Under the pieces are notes generated by a model. That model worked only from the letters and a program-made list of their open reading frames with translations, was not told the origin of the DNA and ran no database searches. The translations under genes and the position numbers were made by a program. From Ostrinia nubilalis (lineage: Eukaryota; Arthropoda; Insecta; Lepidoptera; Crambidae): a DNA stretch of 64,000 nucleotides. The stretch spans positions 620,001 to 684,000 of the forward strand of contig NC_087096.1 of NCBI RefSeq assembly GCF_963855985.1, given 5' to 3'. This document shows, in pieces, positions 53,301 through 63,159 of this stretch (positions are counted from its first letter, which is position 1; each line of letters starts with the position of its first letter).

Positions 53301-56300
53301 GGTTGAATTTTGAAAATCTCGCCGTAAAAACCATCATTGGACTTCAACGAACATTAAAATAAAAGGATTGCTCCAGGCGTTGTTGAGTTATTATGCGCTT
53401 ACTAATATTATAGATTATTAAGACAGCTTATTGTAGCTTTCATTCATAGACGCATCTATTATTTTTTAATCTTTGCTGATTCATAATAATATTCTGTACT
53501 GTATGATTCTATATCGTATGAATGTATATTTCATTTAGGTAGGTAGGTAAATTCTGAATTTCAGTACTATAATCTTTGTAATTCAATCACTATTTAAACA
53601 TAAAAAAATCCTAAAAGCATCGTAAAAAGGGAGTCAAGCTGCGGTCTTATTCCAGATCAGAGTTCTGTATTTAAAAAATCTAAGATAAAAATCATATTGA
53701 GTTATCCTTCCACCAGTTTTCTGGGCTAGTCAACATCCTATATGTTTTTGTCAATTTTTTTGTTTTTTTTTTTACTTAAGTAATTTTTTTTGGAAATGAG
53801 CACTTTCAGGCTCAATCCATATACTTATTACGAAGTATTGACAAAATATAATATTGGGTAGAGTTGTTCCTAAGTTTGGTTTTGGTACAGGTAAAATGAG
53901 TTTGGAAAAGTTTTTTCTATTTTTGTATTGTTGATTGATTTCCCGAAATTAAACTAGAAAATATTATTAGACGTAGTTCAATATACCACCCTCTTACCCC
54001 GAATAGTAGTTCGCGTTTAAGACCGATCCATTCTTCGCGGGAACCCTAAATCTGCCCACTACCCACATTACTTTGATGCCGGCCCTAACTAATTAGTTGT
54101 AGTCGTAAAATGTTTTACCGCTGTCAGACTTTTGGGATTAGTTTATGAATGTTAATGGGACTACTCCCATTTCACAGTTAATTAAATGTTAATTTTATTA
54201 CCGCACTGGCTGTGCCCGCGACTTCGCCCGCGTGAAATTTTGTCTGTCAAAGAAAAGTCCTCTTTGGTGCATATCTTTTCATAAACGTTACTAAACCTTT
54301 GTTTGTCACCTGTCCCCGTTTTGCAACGGAGGGAAGTCGAACCTTAACTTCGAACTCCTCCTATGTTCTTCTGATTAATTTCGTTGCGGGTCCAATGAAA
54401 GTTTAACTTTCCCCCGGGACAAACTTGACCTTCACTGGTTGGGTTTTTATTGGCTGTCAAGCTGTAGATCCTGGCTACACAGGAGTTGCAGCGGTGGGAA
54501 AGAGAGGTGGGAATAGTCCCGTTGATAAAGAAAAACTTTATCGCGCGCGTTTATGTTTCAAGAACCGAGATAAAAACTATCTTACATCCTTTCCCGGGAC
54601 TCAAACTATCTGTATGCCTTTCATCAAAATCGCTTCAGTGGTTTAGGAGTGAAAGCGTGACAGACAGAGTTACTTTCGCATTTATACTATTAAAGTAGGG
54701 ATTGTGGTAGTTGCCAAATATTTACTACGGTTAATGGTAAAGTACATAGAATTATTATTATTGAAATGAGTTCCTTGCGTTGCTTCTTCTCAGCACTGGT
54801 CCATTTATAGTCCCGAGGCAGTGGTAGGGTTAAAGTATAGTGAGCGCGTCTATTTTTTTCAAGAAAGAGAAGTAACATATGAAGTAGGTTAAAAAAGAAA
54901 CTATCTTTTCTGAATTTGTATACTATTATTTCGGACGACTCGTATTTATTTACTTTGACTACGTCTTTAACCAGTTCGCCGTAGTTTGTAACAATAACTA
55001 ACAAGAATTTAAGTCTAGAAAACTTATTTGGTATCCAATTACAATACAATACACGTGTACGTAGAACTCAGAAAGGTACGAGTATATCGAAATTTTACGT
55101 GTAATGTATAAAATAGTTACGCCAGTAACAAGACACGGAAACCTTATTACTTGAACAACTAATTAATACATTAAGTACATATCATAACCTCACTAATCCG
55201 TGGTTAAGGTTAAGGGTCCTATTTCCCATTTGATTATTATAAGTACGAGTATGTTAAGGGAATTGTAATTACTTTGCTTAATTTACAGTTAACGTCAATA
55301 TAGCTACGTCTAAGTTTTGCTAAGGCTGGTTTTAATCGTCAGATAACTTAATAAATTCGCTTATTTTATTTATTAAATTACTTAGTTACTGATAAATAAT
55401 TAAATATTACCTAAGCGACATGACAATGTTACTTTGTGAAACTTTTTCAGGCAAAATTAAGGACTTTGTTACAAACTTATGTGTCTACAAATCTCTAGTA
55501 TGAATGTACGAAAATATTTATTAAGATAGATAATTTACTGAAGGTTCAATCAAATCAGATAATTTCAGTTTCAGTTACTAAAAGCACTTCTATAGACTGA
55601 TATAGTATAACGTCGTTAATAAATGGCTGTTATTTTTGGGGACATTATGATGTGATTAATAATTTTGATTGGTATTTAGCCAGTCTTTTTCATTAATAAG
55701 AAACCTCCATCGCCTTTTCTCTAACGTGCAGACACTGAGGGGTTAATGAATTGTTTAGCGGATGCGAGCAGGTTAAATTGCGTATAAATTGCTTTCCAGC
55801 GATAACTCCGGCGTGAAGAGTGCGTATCACTGAGGGATAGGGTTATAATTTGTTAGGTTTTACGAAATTGCTTTTGTGAAATAATTTGTTTGGTACATTT
55901 TCGTGAGGGATGGTAGTAGGTACTACGTAATACTAGGTAGCAGTATCTAGTGTGGTAGTTTATCGATTCTGGCAACTACTTTTTCACAGGAGCCTAAAAA
56001 TTCTTACTAAGATATTTCTTTTATTGATTCTGTCTCCGGTCGAAAAATTGCGATCTGTCAACTGAAAGATACATCACGCACGATCTATCAGTAAAATAAC
56101 TTTCGTAGAGTTCGAAAATACAGTGCATTAGAATGTACATTTTAAATATCATCCCTATCACAACTAAATAAGATATCACGGTAGGTACCTAATTTGATGT
56201 GCCTTCTTCTAATATCTTCTTAATAGTAGGTAAATGAGCCTTGCAGCTAGCAATCGTGAAGAGTAGATTTAAAGACGCTTTATGGCAGTTCCTTTCAAGA

Positions 56301-59300
56301 GATTTAATGATCATTCCTGCAGGATCCTCACCGGATTAAATGCGAACTTACAATCGAAGGAATCGCCAGATAATTAAAGTTGGTAGGCTTCTAAATCATT
56401 ATTATTTATGTATGTATATTTTATGCAGTATATAGGTTAGTGTCCGTGACCCTCACTCGGCATGGGGCACACTGAAAACCAGCGTCGTGGCCTCTCTCAC
56501 CGGGGGCCACGGCATATGCTGAGTGGGGTCCCATTGCGATGGGCATCGCTGTGCGACAGGGTGGCACTGCTTAGTTTACTTGCTCATTCATTGTATGTTT
56601 TATGTCACCTCTGTCTTATTTGCTTTTTTTTTTATTTTACCTCTTTTGTCTTTTGTGATGTCCATGGCAATAAATGTTTCTTTCTTTCTTCTTTCTTTCT
56701 TTCAAAGCCTTAATCTGAAAAGATCCTTGAAAGTTTAAATGGTTTCAATGCACACACATGCTATAAACACTGGACTGCAAAGAAAAAGAGTCGGTTAGAA
56801 AATCTTCTATATCTTCAAACTCACACATTTGGAGAGAGCACTGGCACTTTCATAAGTACCTTAAGAAGTGGCTCCCCTATGTTTATAAAAAATATAGTTA
56901 ACTAGGTATCACTCAAAAAAGTTGTTGAGATTTTGTCGTCAATTCTTTATTAAGTTAACAGATTACCGAAAGCCTTGACGTTATTTTCAATCCTATTACG
57001 CCCCCTCAAGATACTTTCTAAGTTTATTCTTATCTTTAACAGGATGATGGATACGACAGCGAGGAGGAAAGAAGGAAAGAGGCTGAGAGGGCGAAAAAGA
57101 GACAAGTGCATGCACGAGTCGTAAGTACTAAAACATTATACACGTACTACCTTCGTTGGGTTTTTATTGGCGGTCAAGCTGTAGATCCTGGCTACACAGG
57201 AGTTGCAGCGGTGGGAACGAGTGGTGGGAATTGTCTCATATACTCGTACTACACTGACCTGCAAACTAAGTATCACACTTTTAAAATTGCTAAACTTTTT
57301 AAGCCAACCAGATAAAATTTGAAACTAAAAAGGACTTGAAAAAGAACTGTTCAATTTTGTAGATGTAAAAACTTTAGAAAGCTGATAAAAGCCATAAACG
57401 TTTTTTATTTTAAATCTCTAACTTCTATAGTTTAGAAGAAATTTTATTGAAACTCTAAAAGTAGTAGTAGTTTTGCAAGCCAATGTATTTAACTTTCCTC
57501 CTAAAAAAGTTGACAAGCTTAAGAACGGCTTAGATGACTGCATTCGGAGAAGTTCTAAGTTCAGCTGAGGACTACCTCAGTTCTTAATGATGATGATAAA
57601 ATGCTGAAGCTCATCTGGAATAATAACTGAATAGAAACAAAATACTTTACGTAGAGAAAAGTCCTTTTTACCAAACACACTCAAATGAAGTTATGGATAC
57701 TTTATGGCGAACTTTTTTATGACATTTCTGGTGTGTGCTAAAACTAGATAGTACGAGTATTTCATAGACCTCAGAGTCGACAGTATAATTAATTGTGTCT
57801 GGCATTGATTAATGCCTGCCGCGATCGTGGTTGTAATAAAAGAGTCGTAACTACTTATAAATAGCAGTAAAACTTTAACGCTTCCAAGTATCAAGATCTT
57901 GGGAAAAATACCTATCTGTTGCGGTGAATGAGTACAGCATAGAAATAATGACTTTCTTGACAAATTGATTCTTAAGAGACCTTATTATATTATAGCTTCA
58001 TTATCGTCATTTCACCACAGGACGTCTATTGCTGAACGTAGGCATTGCCCAATGATTTCCATATTGACCGGCCTGCATCTAAATACCTTATGTAGCACGG
58101 CAGTCTAAGGGAATGTATATGTTACGGTCAATGTGATAAATGTGAAAATTATGAATAATCGCCGGTTATTATGAATAATTACCTCATGATTTGGTAAAAG
58201 TTATTAATATGAGATCATTTATGTGTGTATAAAATTAATAGGCGGCTTAGGGGTGGCCCAAGGTCTTCCCCCGCCGCACCCTAACCTATTTTTCACTTTA
58301 AATCAAAACAATATGTTATGGGCATTATGGCAAGGTAATGTTACGCAAGAAACAGTCCAAAGTCATTATGCCAAATTATATTAATTGTATGATATCAAAA
58401 CGTTCAAAATGTGTGGCTGTACACCGGCGCTGTACACGAGCCGGTGTTCTCTTTTATGATATTTGTTAGTATAAAGGTTACATTATTAAATAATCACTGA
58501 TAAATGTGATGAATTTATCACTTTTACCTCGACTGCCGGTAATTATTCATAATAACCGGCGATTATTCATAATTTTCAATTTATCACATTAACCGTAACA
58601 TATACATCTTTAGCCCCTGCTATACGTTTTTAGCATATTTTACGATAGTGGTATGATATAAAAATTGGGTTTAATAGGAACTGCATAAATGATGACAATG
58701 ACAATAAGCTTTCGGATTGTTTTTACTTCCGAAAAGTTAGTCAATGTTACGACAATATTGTCATGCATCTTGGTTTTATAAAACTACATCCATAATGACC
58801 GTATAGATCTATGTTTTTATCGTGCACGTGTTTGCCGATGTCAGTAGTTAGTTTGAGAGTTGTTCGAAAAGTCAACTTATTTGCTTTCGCTTTCTGAAGC
58901 TATTCAACTTACGGTACATTGTTATATATTTTGTCAGTTAACGTTTTATGTCTATGAATTGTTATTCTGCGTCTATCTTGGTGGTGTTTGGCTTGCTTAC
59001 TTTCCCAGAGAATAATGTTTACTTTAAGTCAAAGTACCCTTTTGATATCCAACCAAACAGATGTTTTGATTAAGAATAAAGTTTAATTTTCTTCGAGTAA
59101 GTTAGCAACAAATGGTTTAGGTTAGGTTCCTTGGATATCAAATGTACATAGAATTTTATCAGAGTTTGGATACGAAATTACTTTAAATGTACTGATTAGT
59201 ATTGTTTTAATTCCAGAGCTCGTATTGGAGCCTCCAGTGGCCTTGGGTCAGCAAACGAAGGGTGATATACAGGGAGTCCAACTGTTTCATGGTGCCTAGC

Positions 59301-60018
59301 AAGTACGAGGGCAAACACAAGTGAGTAACTTTTCTAATTCATTTCTTCCTATTCAAGAAAAAAATCTGAATAAAACAATCTTATTAACTCATTGTAACCA
59401 TTTTACAGAGATAAATTCACACCATTACCAGCTCTTAGATATTCAGACGATGTTGTTCTTGACAGCATGAAGAATATTAAATTAAACGACACCGTGGAAA
59501 CCCTGGTAAACAACTTGAGTTCTGTTAAGGATGTAAATAATTCTGAAGATACTGATGGATCAGAAAAACTTAAGCAGGATACTTCTAAAGATTCCATTAG
59601 TAATGGCGTTGAAGAACCTCTATCTAATGGTGTTGATGAAACAGCACAACCAAATGTGCTCAACGGTGATGCAGAACAGAAAGAAACTACCATTGATAGC
59701 AAACACACAAATGGTAACCTACACAATATACCTGAAGATGACGAAGAAAGAAACATTGAATCTCCAGAAGTTCAAGAAAATTCTAGAGAAGAAGATAGTA
59801 TCCAAGAAATTTCTGAGGCTGATAGCGAGAATATTGAAGAAGTAAAGAGTAAGCCAGTGGTAGATTTAGCTAATGAACTAAATGGCGATGTCGAGCCTAA
59901 AGATGATGACGTCATAGATGACGTTTTGAATAGTAATACCGATGTATCAGAAATGGAAGAAGACAAGATTCTTGACAGCATTTTAAGCGACAGTGAAGAC
60001 ACGACAGACAAAACATAA
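47350..60018 (+). CDS. PDZ-domain protein with acidic C-terminal tail, six visible exons
   Basis: Probably a cytoplasmic scaffold that binds partner C-termini. Exons: 47350-47554, 48281-48432, 50352-50397, 57043-57120, 59217-59320 and 59409-60018. The phases join without a break, giving 396 aa from the ATG at 47354. An acceptor (TTTCCAG) just before 47350 means at least one further exon, probably non-coding, lies upstream. Residues 1-47 are charged and helical. The PDZ domain covers about 48-118, with carboxylate-binding loop WGF (Trp49-Phe51), then KAGIRAGDKLLRIND and HEIIIESGIHLKL. The WGF loop is typical of ALP/Enigma/Zasp PDZ domains, but no LIM domain is present, so membership is uncertain. 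Then come a short acidic piece (EDEEDAYYCYEDP), a basic coiled stretch (EEERRKEAERAKKRQ), a tryptophan-rich piece (SSYWSLQWPWVSKRR), and from about 225 a low-complexity Asp/Glu/Ser tail. The PDZ exon is followed by tandem partial copies. Confidence 0.85.
48040..48210. repeat. fold-back MITE in PDZ gene intron
   Basis: AGGCCCTTTTCACACGTCCC faces GGGACGTGTGAAAAGGGCCT, with pairing continuing through GGTTGCCGGCTAACCGGCGC. The 171-bp element ends about 70 bp before the PDZ exon acceptor at 48281. Confidence 0.85.
48328..48997 (+). repeat. five tandem copies of the 3' part of the PDZ exon plus CAT microsatellite
   Basis: The unit begins CAAGCTCCTGCGCATCAACG and runs to the donor GGC|GTGAGTG and then a CAT repeat. 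Copies start at 48328, 48466, 48610, 48754 and 48889, so periods are 138, 144, 144 and 135 bp, all multiples of three. Only the first copy has the 5' part of the exon and a proper acceptor (48279-48280). Copies 2-5 keep about 104 bp of exon and a donor site. Copies 1-4 are nearly identical; copy 5 has more substitutions (CACCTCCACG, ATTATTAAG). Reading through any copy meets TGA of GTGAGT. The large frames on both strands here are by-products of the repeat. Confidence 0.95.
49128..49440 (-). mobile_element. RTE-type LINE 3' fragment, ATG-tailed, in PDZ gene intron
   Basis: A CATCATCATCATCATCG tail and TTTCAGCCATAGGACGTCC, then the C-terminal coding region of the RTE protein (GRPPTRW region at about 49260-49300). 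Nearly identical to the 2880 copy over about 290 bp; truncated at TTTAGTTCGG. Confidence 0.85.
50035..50262. mobile_element. RTE-type LINE 3' end with inverted 5' part
   Basis: 50035-50156 is RTE sequence on the minus strand; 50160-50262 is the next downstream RTE sequence on the plus strand. The left end (CAGATCGTCGG) and the start of the sense part (GGTGAAGGTCGCGGG) are adjacent in the normal element. This is the layout that twin priming produces. Confidence 0.8.
50398..51224 (+). other. start of PDZ gene intron 3, no repeat recognised
   Basis: AT-rich intron DNA after the donor GATT|GTGAGT. The minus-strand frame at 50547-50765 has no domain. Confidence 0.45.
51225..51615. repeat. 391-bp element with long inverted repeats
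   Basis: The left arm has CAAAATTGCGTTTGTTAGTC, CGAAATCAAAAAATCC and TTGTAGCTTTCACCTATTCGC; the right arm mirrors them (GCGAATAGGTGAAAAGCTAC, GACTAACAAACGCAAAATTG). The arms are about 65-70 bp long. Interior is AT-rich. In PDZ gene intron 3. Confidence 0.85.
51868..51975 (+). mobile_element. SINE-like repeat, copy B (CACTGAAAACCAGCG)
   Basis: CACACTGAAAACCAGCGTGG is shared with 26095 and 56440. Shorter and without a long TTTC tail (ends TTTTTCTTTCTT). Confidence 0.6.
52130..52310 (-). mobile_element. CR1/jockey-type LINE 3' UTR fragment
   Basis: TTATTCAGTTTAGACCACAAG, CATATTGGCA-like spacing and GCAAGTGCTGAGAAGAACAG. The same order is seen in the 3' UTR of the element at 8472 (GCCAGTGCTGAGAAGAAGCA at 8582). 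Confidence 0.65.
52460..52566 (+). pseudogene. THAP-domain-like first exon with a one-base frameshift
   Basis: ATG at 52460 opens a frame MDIKRNKYCSAFGCLNSKSN, followed by LPDLSFFFRFPK. The C-x4-C spacing and the FRFP core are like the start of THAP zinc fingers. After FRFP the usual KDAER-like continuation lies in the next frame, as though one C had been lost from the CCC at about 52549-52551. A donor-like GTATGT follows at 52566. It lies in PDZ gene intron 3. It could be a decayed first exon of a THAP-bearing transposon (P-element type) or a retroposed gene. Confidence 0.45.
52567..54214. other. PDZ gene intron 3, repeats only
   Basis: An RTE 3' scrap at about 52648-52720 (TTTCAGCCAAATGACGTCC) and a CGCGACTTCGT-type repeat at about 53262-53412. 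No exon recognised. Confidence 0.45.
54215..54696 (+). repeat. CGCGACTTCG-type repeat split by a nested repeat
   Basis: Left part CCCGCGACTTCGCCCGCG to about 54295; right part from about 54531, AACTTTATCGCGCGCG to CGCATTTATACTATTAAAG. Between them sits a copy of the GGGTTTTTATTGGC family. Confidence 0.7.
54296..54530 (+). repeat. dispersed GGGTTTTTATTGGC family, copy 4 (nested)
   Basis: AACCTTTGTTTGTCACCTGT to GGTGGGAATAGTCCCGTT. The most complete copy in the window together with 7795-8046. Confidence 0.75.
54759..54840 (+). mobile_element. CR1/jockey-type LINE 3' UTR fragment, plus strand
   Basis: GTTGCTTCTTCTCAGCACTGG then GAGGCAGTGGTAGGGTTAA is the reverse complement of the 3' UTR at 8560-8612. 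Confidence 0.7.
54841..56439. other. PDZ gene intron 3, no feature recognised
   Basis: AT-rich intron DNA. No repeat family or exon recognised. Confidence 0.4.
56440..56710 (+). mobile_element. SINE-like repeat with TTTC tail, copy C
   Basis: CACTGAAAACCAGCGTCGTG, then CATATGCTGAGTGGGG, a T-rich body, GCAATAAATGTTTC and a TTTC microsatellite at 56676-56703. Confidence 0.75.
57150..57236 (+). repeat. dispersed GGGTTTTTATTGGC family, copy 5 (partial)
   Basis: CTTCGTTGGGTTTTTATTGG to GTGGTGGGAATTGTC. It begins about 30 bp after the donor of PDZ gene exon 4 (57120). Confidence 0.7.
57237..58111. other. PDZ gene intron 4 with an RTE scrap
   Basis: AT-rich intron. An RTE 3' fragment on the minus strand lies at about 57998-58082 (TCGTCATTTCACCACAGGAC, GAACGTAGGCATTGCCC). 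Confidence 0.5.
58112..58607. repeat. long fold-back element, 496 bp
   Basis: The arms are about 75 bp: ATGTATATGTTACGGT with AATAATCGCCGGTTATTATG at the left face CATAATAACCGGCGATTATT with ACCGTAACATATACAT at the right. The centre includes a GC-rich GGTCTTCCCCCGCCGCACCC. It lies in PDZ gene intron 4. Confidence 0.85.
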
Positions 60019-60746
60019 TTAGCCAATTTATTTAAATAATTGTGATAATTAAACTTGCTCAATTAAGCATAGAGATTTAAGATGTAAATAAATAGACGTA
60101 ATAGTTATTTATCGATCGACATTTATTTAATAAAAATCTTTTAAATTCCTATAGCTTTCTTGATAGACTGATTAGAATTTAGAAATTAGTTAGTAGTCAT
60201 ATTAGATATTTACCTACCTACATTTTTATAATACAAAGTATTGTATTGTTAAAAATTGTCCTAGTTTCCCTTCGAAACCACACCATATCATTGTATTTTT
60301 CTTAATATAGTGATATAGCGAACGAATTAATTTTTAAATAAATATATTTTTGAATGAACAAACAATTATTTAATCCTGCCCTCTTTGACCTAGTTAGACT
60401 AACTTTCGTAATTAAATCTTCAAATTATATTAAATGGGTCACAAAATGGTGTTGAAATAAAAGGCAAAGGAGCAACTTAAGAGCAGAATTTATTATGGCT
60501 AATTTAGACGTAAATGAGATAAGTGGAAGTTTCTTCTCTTAAATTACGCGAACACTTACTTATGCGCTTATACAGGCTGTTTAGAAAACAAGATAATGTT
60601 GATTATGATGTAGAGTGCTAAATTCTAAAACTATTGACTTAGTTCTCCGTGCGTGTAACCCGCGTAATACGAAAAACATGTATGGCGAGCAGCCTGCATG
60701 TATTGTGTATCCAAATCCGCATCAAAGGAAAAAGGCACTTATGCTA
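60019..60746 (+). other. 3' UTR and downstream flank of the PDZ gene
   Basis: AATAAA occurs at 60087-60092, 70 bp after the stop, and again near 60127 and 60340. The rest is AT-rich without a recognised gene. Confidence 0.45.
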
Positions 60747-60853
60747 GTTTTCACCATCAATCCCTAATTTTTAAGTGACCCTTATGGTAACACATAACAG
60801 GAATTTTGTTTTCCGATGGGTCACTTAAAAAAATAGGGATTGATGGTGAAAAC
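60747..60853. repeat. 107-bp hairpin element
   Basis: GTTTTCACCATCAATCCCTA faces TAGGGATTGATGGTGAAAAC, and AAGTGACCC faces GGGTCACTT further in. The loop is about 40 nt. Confidence 0.85.
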
Positions 60854-62978
60854 GGGCATTGGTACCTACTCTGTTTTGTAATACAGTCGTAGGTACTCAT
60901 GATGACGTATAATTCACTTTATTGAAGAGGCTACCTGCAGAATACCAAGAAAGCGTCATATCTTATATAAAATTTCCTTAGTAGTGCTTCTTATTATTAA
61001 AATATGTACCTACATATATGTTCTAATAAACTGCCTGTTTTAGTCTTGCAAAAATGTAGAGTTATACAATATTAAAATATTAATATTACATTTTGTAAGG
61101 ATTTCATCATAGGTGTAAAGGACCTATCACTATAATGAGCCATCCATGAAGTTAATCTACCTATGCAATATGCAACTTTTTTACTCTGGAATGGCCGATT
61201 CTTGATAATATTCAAATACCCAAACTGTTACTTCTATTCGTTTGGAGTTTATACAGGTTGTCCCAAAAAGTAACCAGCCGTAATAAGCCGAAGTCCAGAG
61301 TTAGAGCACCACCAGGGCTACCCGAATCACCCCAATGTATGTTCCGCGATTTTTCATAGTTTAGGAGTTATCGTCAATTTTGTAATTTTTAAGAAATTTA
61401 TTACCCAGTGGGCGTTAAACATTTTTATCTTTTTTTCGGGTTGACTTTCTCAGATTTCTTTATTTTTGACAGAATCTCTATAAATTGTAGGTATGTAAAA
61501 ATAATATCAACCTTCCTATCATTGATGCAAGATACAAAACTTTTGCTAGAAACATAATTAAAGTTTAGTATGCTTTAAGCAGAACATTATCAAATTTTAT
61601 TCTACAGGCGCAGTGTTTTAAGTTATTCTAATGTAGTTTTCTTTAATCTATTCTAATTACTCTTAGCTCTTAATTATGCCATTAAAGGCTGAATATCTAA
61701 CTACGCAGTAATTGAGCAAGTTGCTGGCATTAATTAAGATTCTTGGCCCTATGCGCCCGATCACGGAGCACATATCTCGCAATACCTCTTGTATGTGCCG
61801 GTTCGAGCGTGCCGGCATCCAGGTCGGACTGGATTGTTCGATTGTGGTAGTATCACAGAATAATAATAAGTACTACGTACAGAAGTTTTACTTCGCGAAG
61901 GTATTTAAAAAAATGTATGCTCAATGTCATTAACAATATGGTGTAATTTAGCTTGTCTCAAGAGTCAAGCAAGTTTGTCAGAAGTTTTGTTGACAAACGT
62001 CAGTGATCGGTACTGCGCCGAAGCTATAGGGCTGACTTCGGTAAAATGATGTGACGTGAGGTGCCAATCTGCAGAAAATGGCGGAGGAAATACATGATTT
62101 AGCATGAATTATCATGAATAATATTAACTACTTATTTACCTCTCAGTGTCTTCAGGCAACTTAAAAAAGTACATTCTGTGTTTTTATTATTATTTAGGCA
62201 GTTAAATACTGCACAGTATTTAGTACAACATTTTCTTTATTTTCTTCCATATGTCTTCCATCATACACAAGAATACGCGTGCGTGAGTCAATGTTCGCTC
62301 GTATGTGAGGCCTTGTCGAATAGTACTCTTGTAGGGGGCAATCGTGCGTGTTTTGTTTTTGATGTAAACTCGCGGAGATGAACAGGCCTGGTAGTATGAA
62401 GGTAATTATTACACTCGCAGTAAATTACAAATTTAAGTTCCATGGTAGTAAAATTAATTAATTTTTAGAACCTAGATTACACTAATGAGCAAAATCGAAT
62501 GAACGGGAAGACTTTTAACTTCGAACGCATCCTATGTTCTTCAGATTAATTTCATTGCGGGTCCAATGAAAGTTTAACTTTCCACCGGGAAACTTGACCT
62601 TCACTGGTTCACCCATAGTGAGCAAAATAATACTTAGAATGTAAGACACAAGTAGGCCTTTTTCAGGGCACTTAATGAACTTAATAAAATTATAGCTTGC
62701 TCTACCACAACAAAACTTGTGTTAAGAAGAAGGGGTAAATGGCAGAAGAAACTCGGTCAACTTTATCAGGCTCTAATGTATTACAGGAAATACAATTTGC
62801 AAGGTTATTTATTCCATCGTATTAATGTTGTTTTACCAAGCATTTCTCGAGAATGCATGTATTCATCTAATGTTGTACGCAGTGCGCACAATCACATAGT
62901 TCCTGTTCATATACACATACACTTCGTATCTGGGATTCTGGGCCGAGCGTGCGGTTTCAAGGCAACTGTCCTATAGTC
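60854..62978. other. intergenic, no gene recognised
   Basis: AT-rich DNA. Partial copy of the GGGTTTTTATTGGC family at about 62509-62610 (TTCGAACGCATCCTATGTTC to CTTGACCTTCACTGGTT). No exon recognised. Confidence 0.4.
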
Positions 62979-63159
62979 CAGTGTTTCTTAACCTGTGGTC
63001 CGCTGACCCCTGGGGGCCGCGAGCATATGTATCGGGACTCGCAACCTTATCAATGGACCATTTAACAATCATAAATAGTGTCGAATTATTGCTTTGGGGT
63101 CCCTCAAATTGTGCTAGATTTCCTAAGGGGTCCGAGGAAAAAAAGGTTTAGAAACGCTG
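62979..63159. mobile_element. hAT-like short element with near-perfect 8-bp duplication
   Basis: Inverted ends CAGTGTTTCTTAACCTG and GGTTTAGAAACGCTG, the layout of many hAT MITEs. Flanks CTATAGTC (62971-62978) and TTATAGTC (63160-63167) differ at one base. 181 bp, non-coding. Confidence 0.75.

Noticed and set aside
54425..54646. Short plus-strand frame starting MTFTGWVFIG
   Set aside because: It arises inside the dispersed GGGTTTTTATTGGC repeat and recurs in its other copies; not a gene.
62719..62976. 85-codon plus-strand frame
   Set aside because: No domain and no conservation evidence; borders a hAT-like element.
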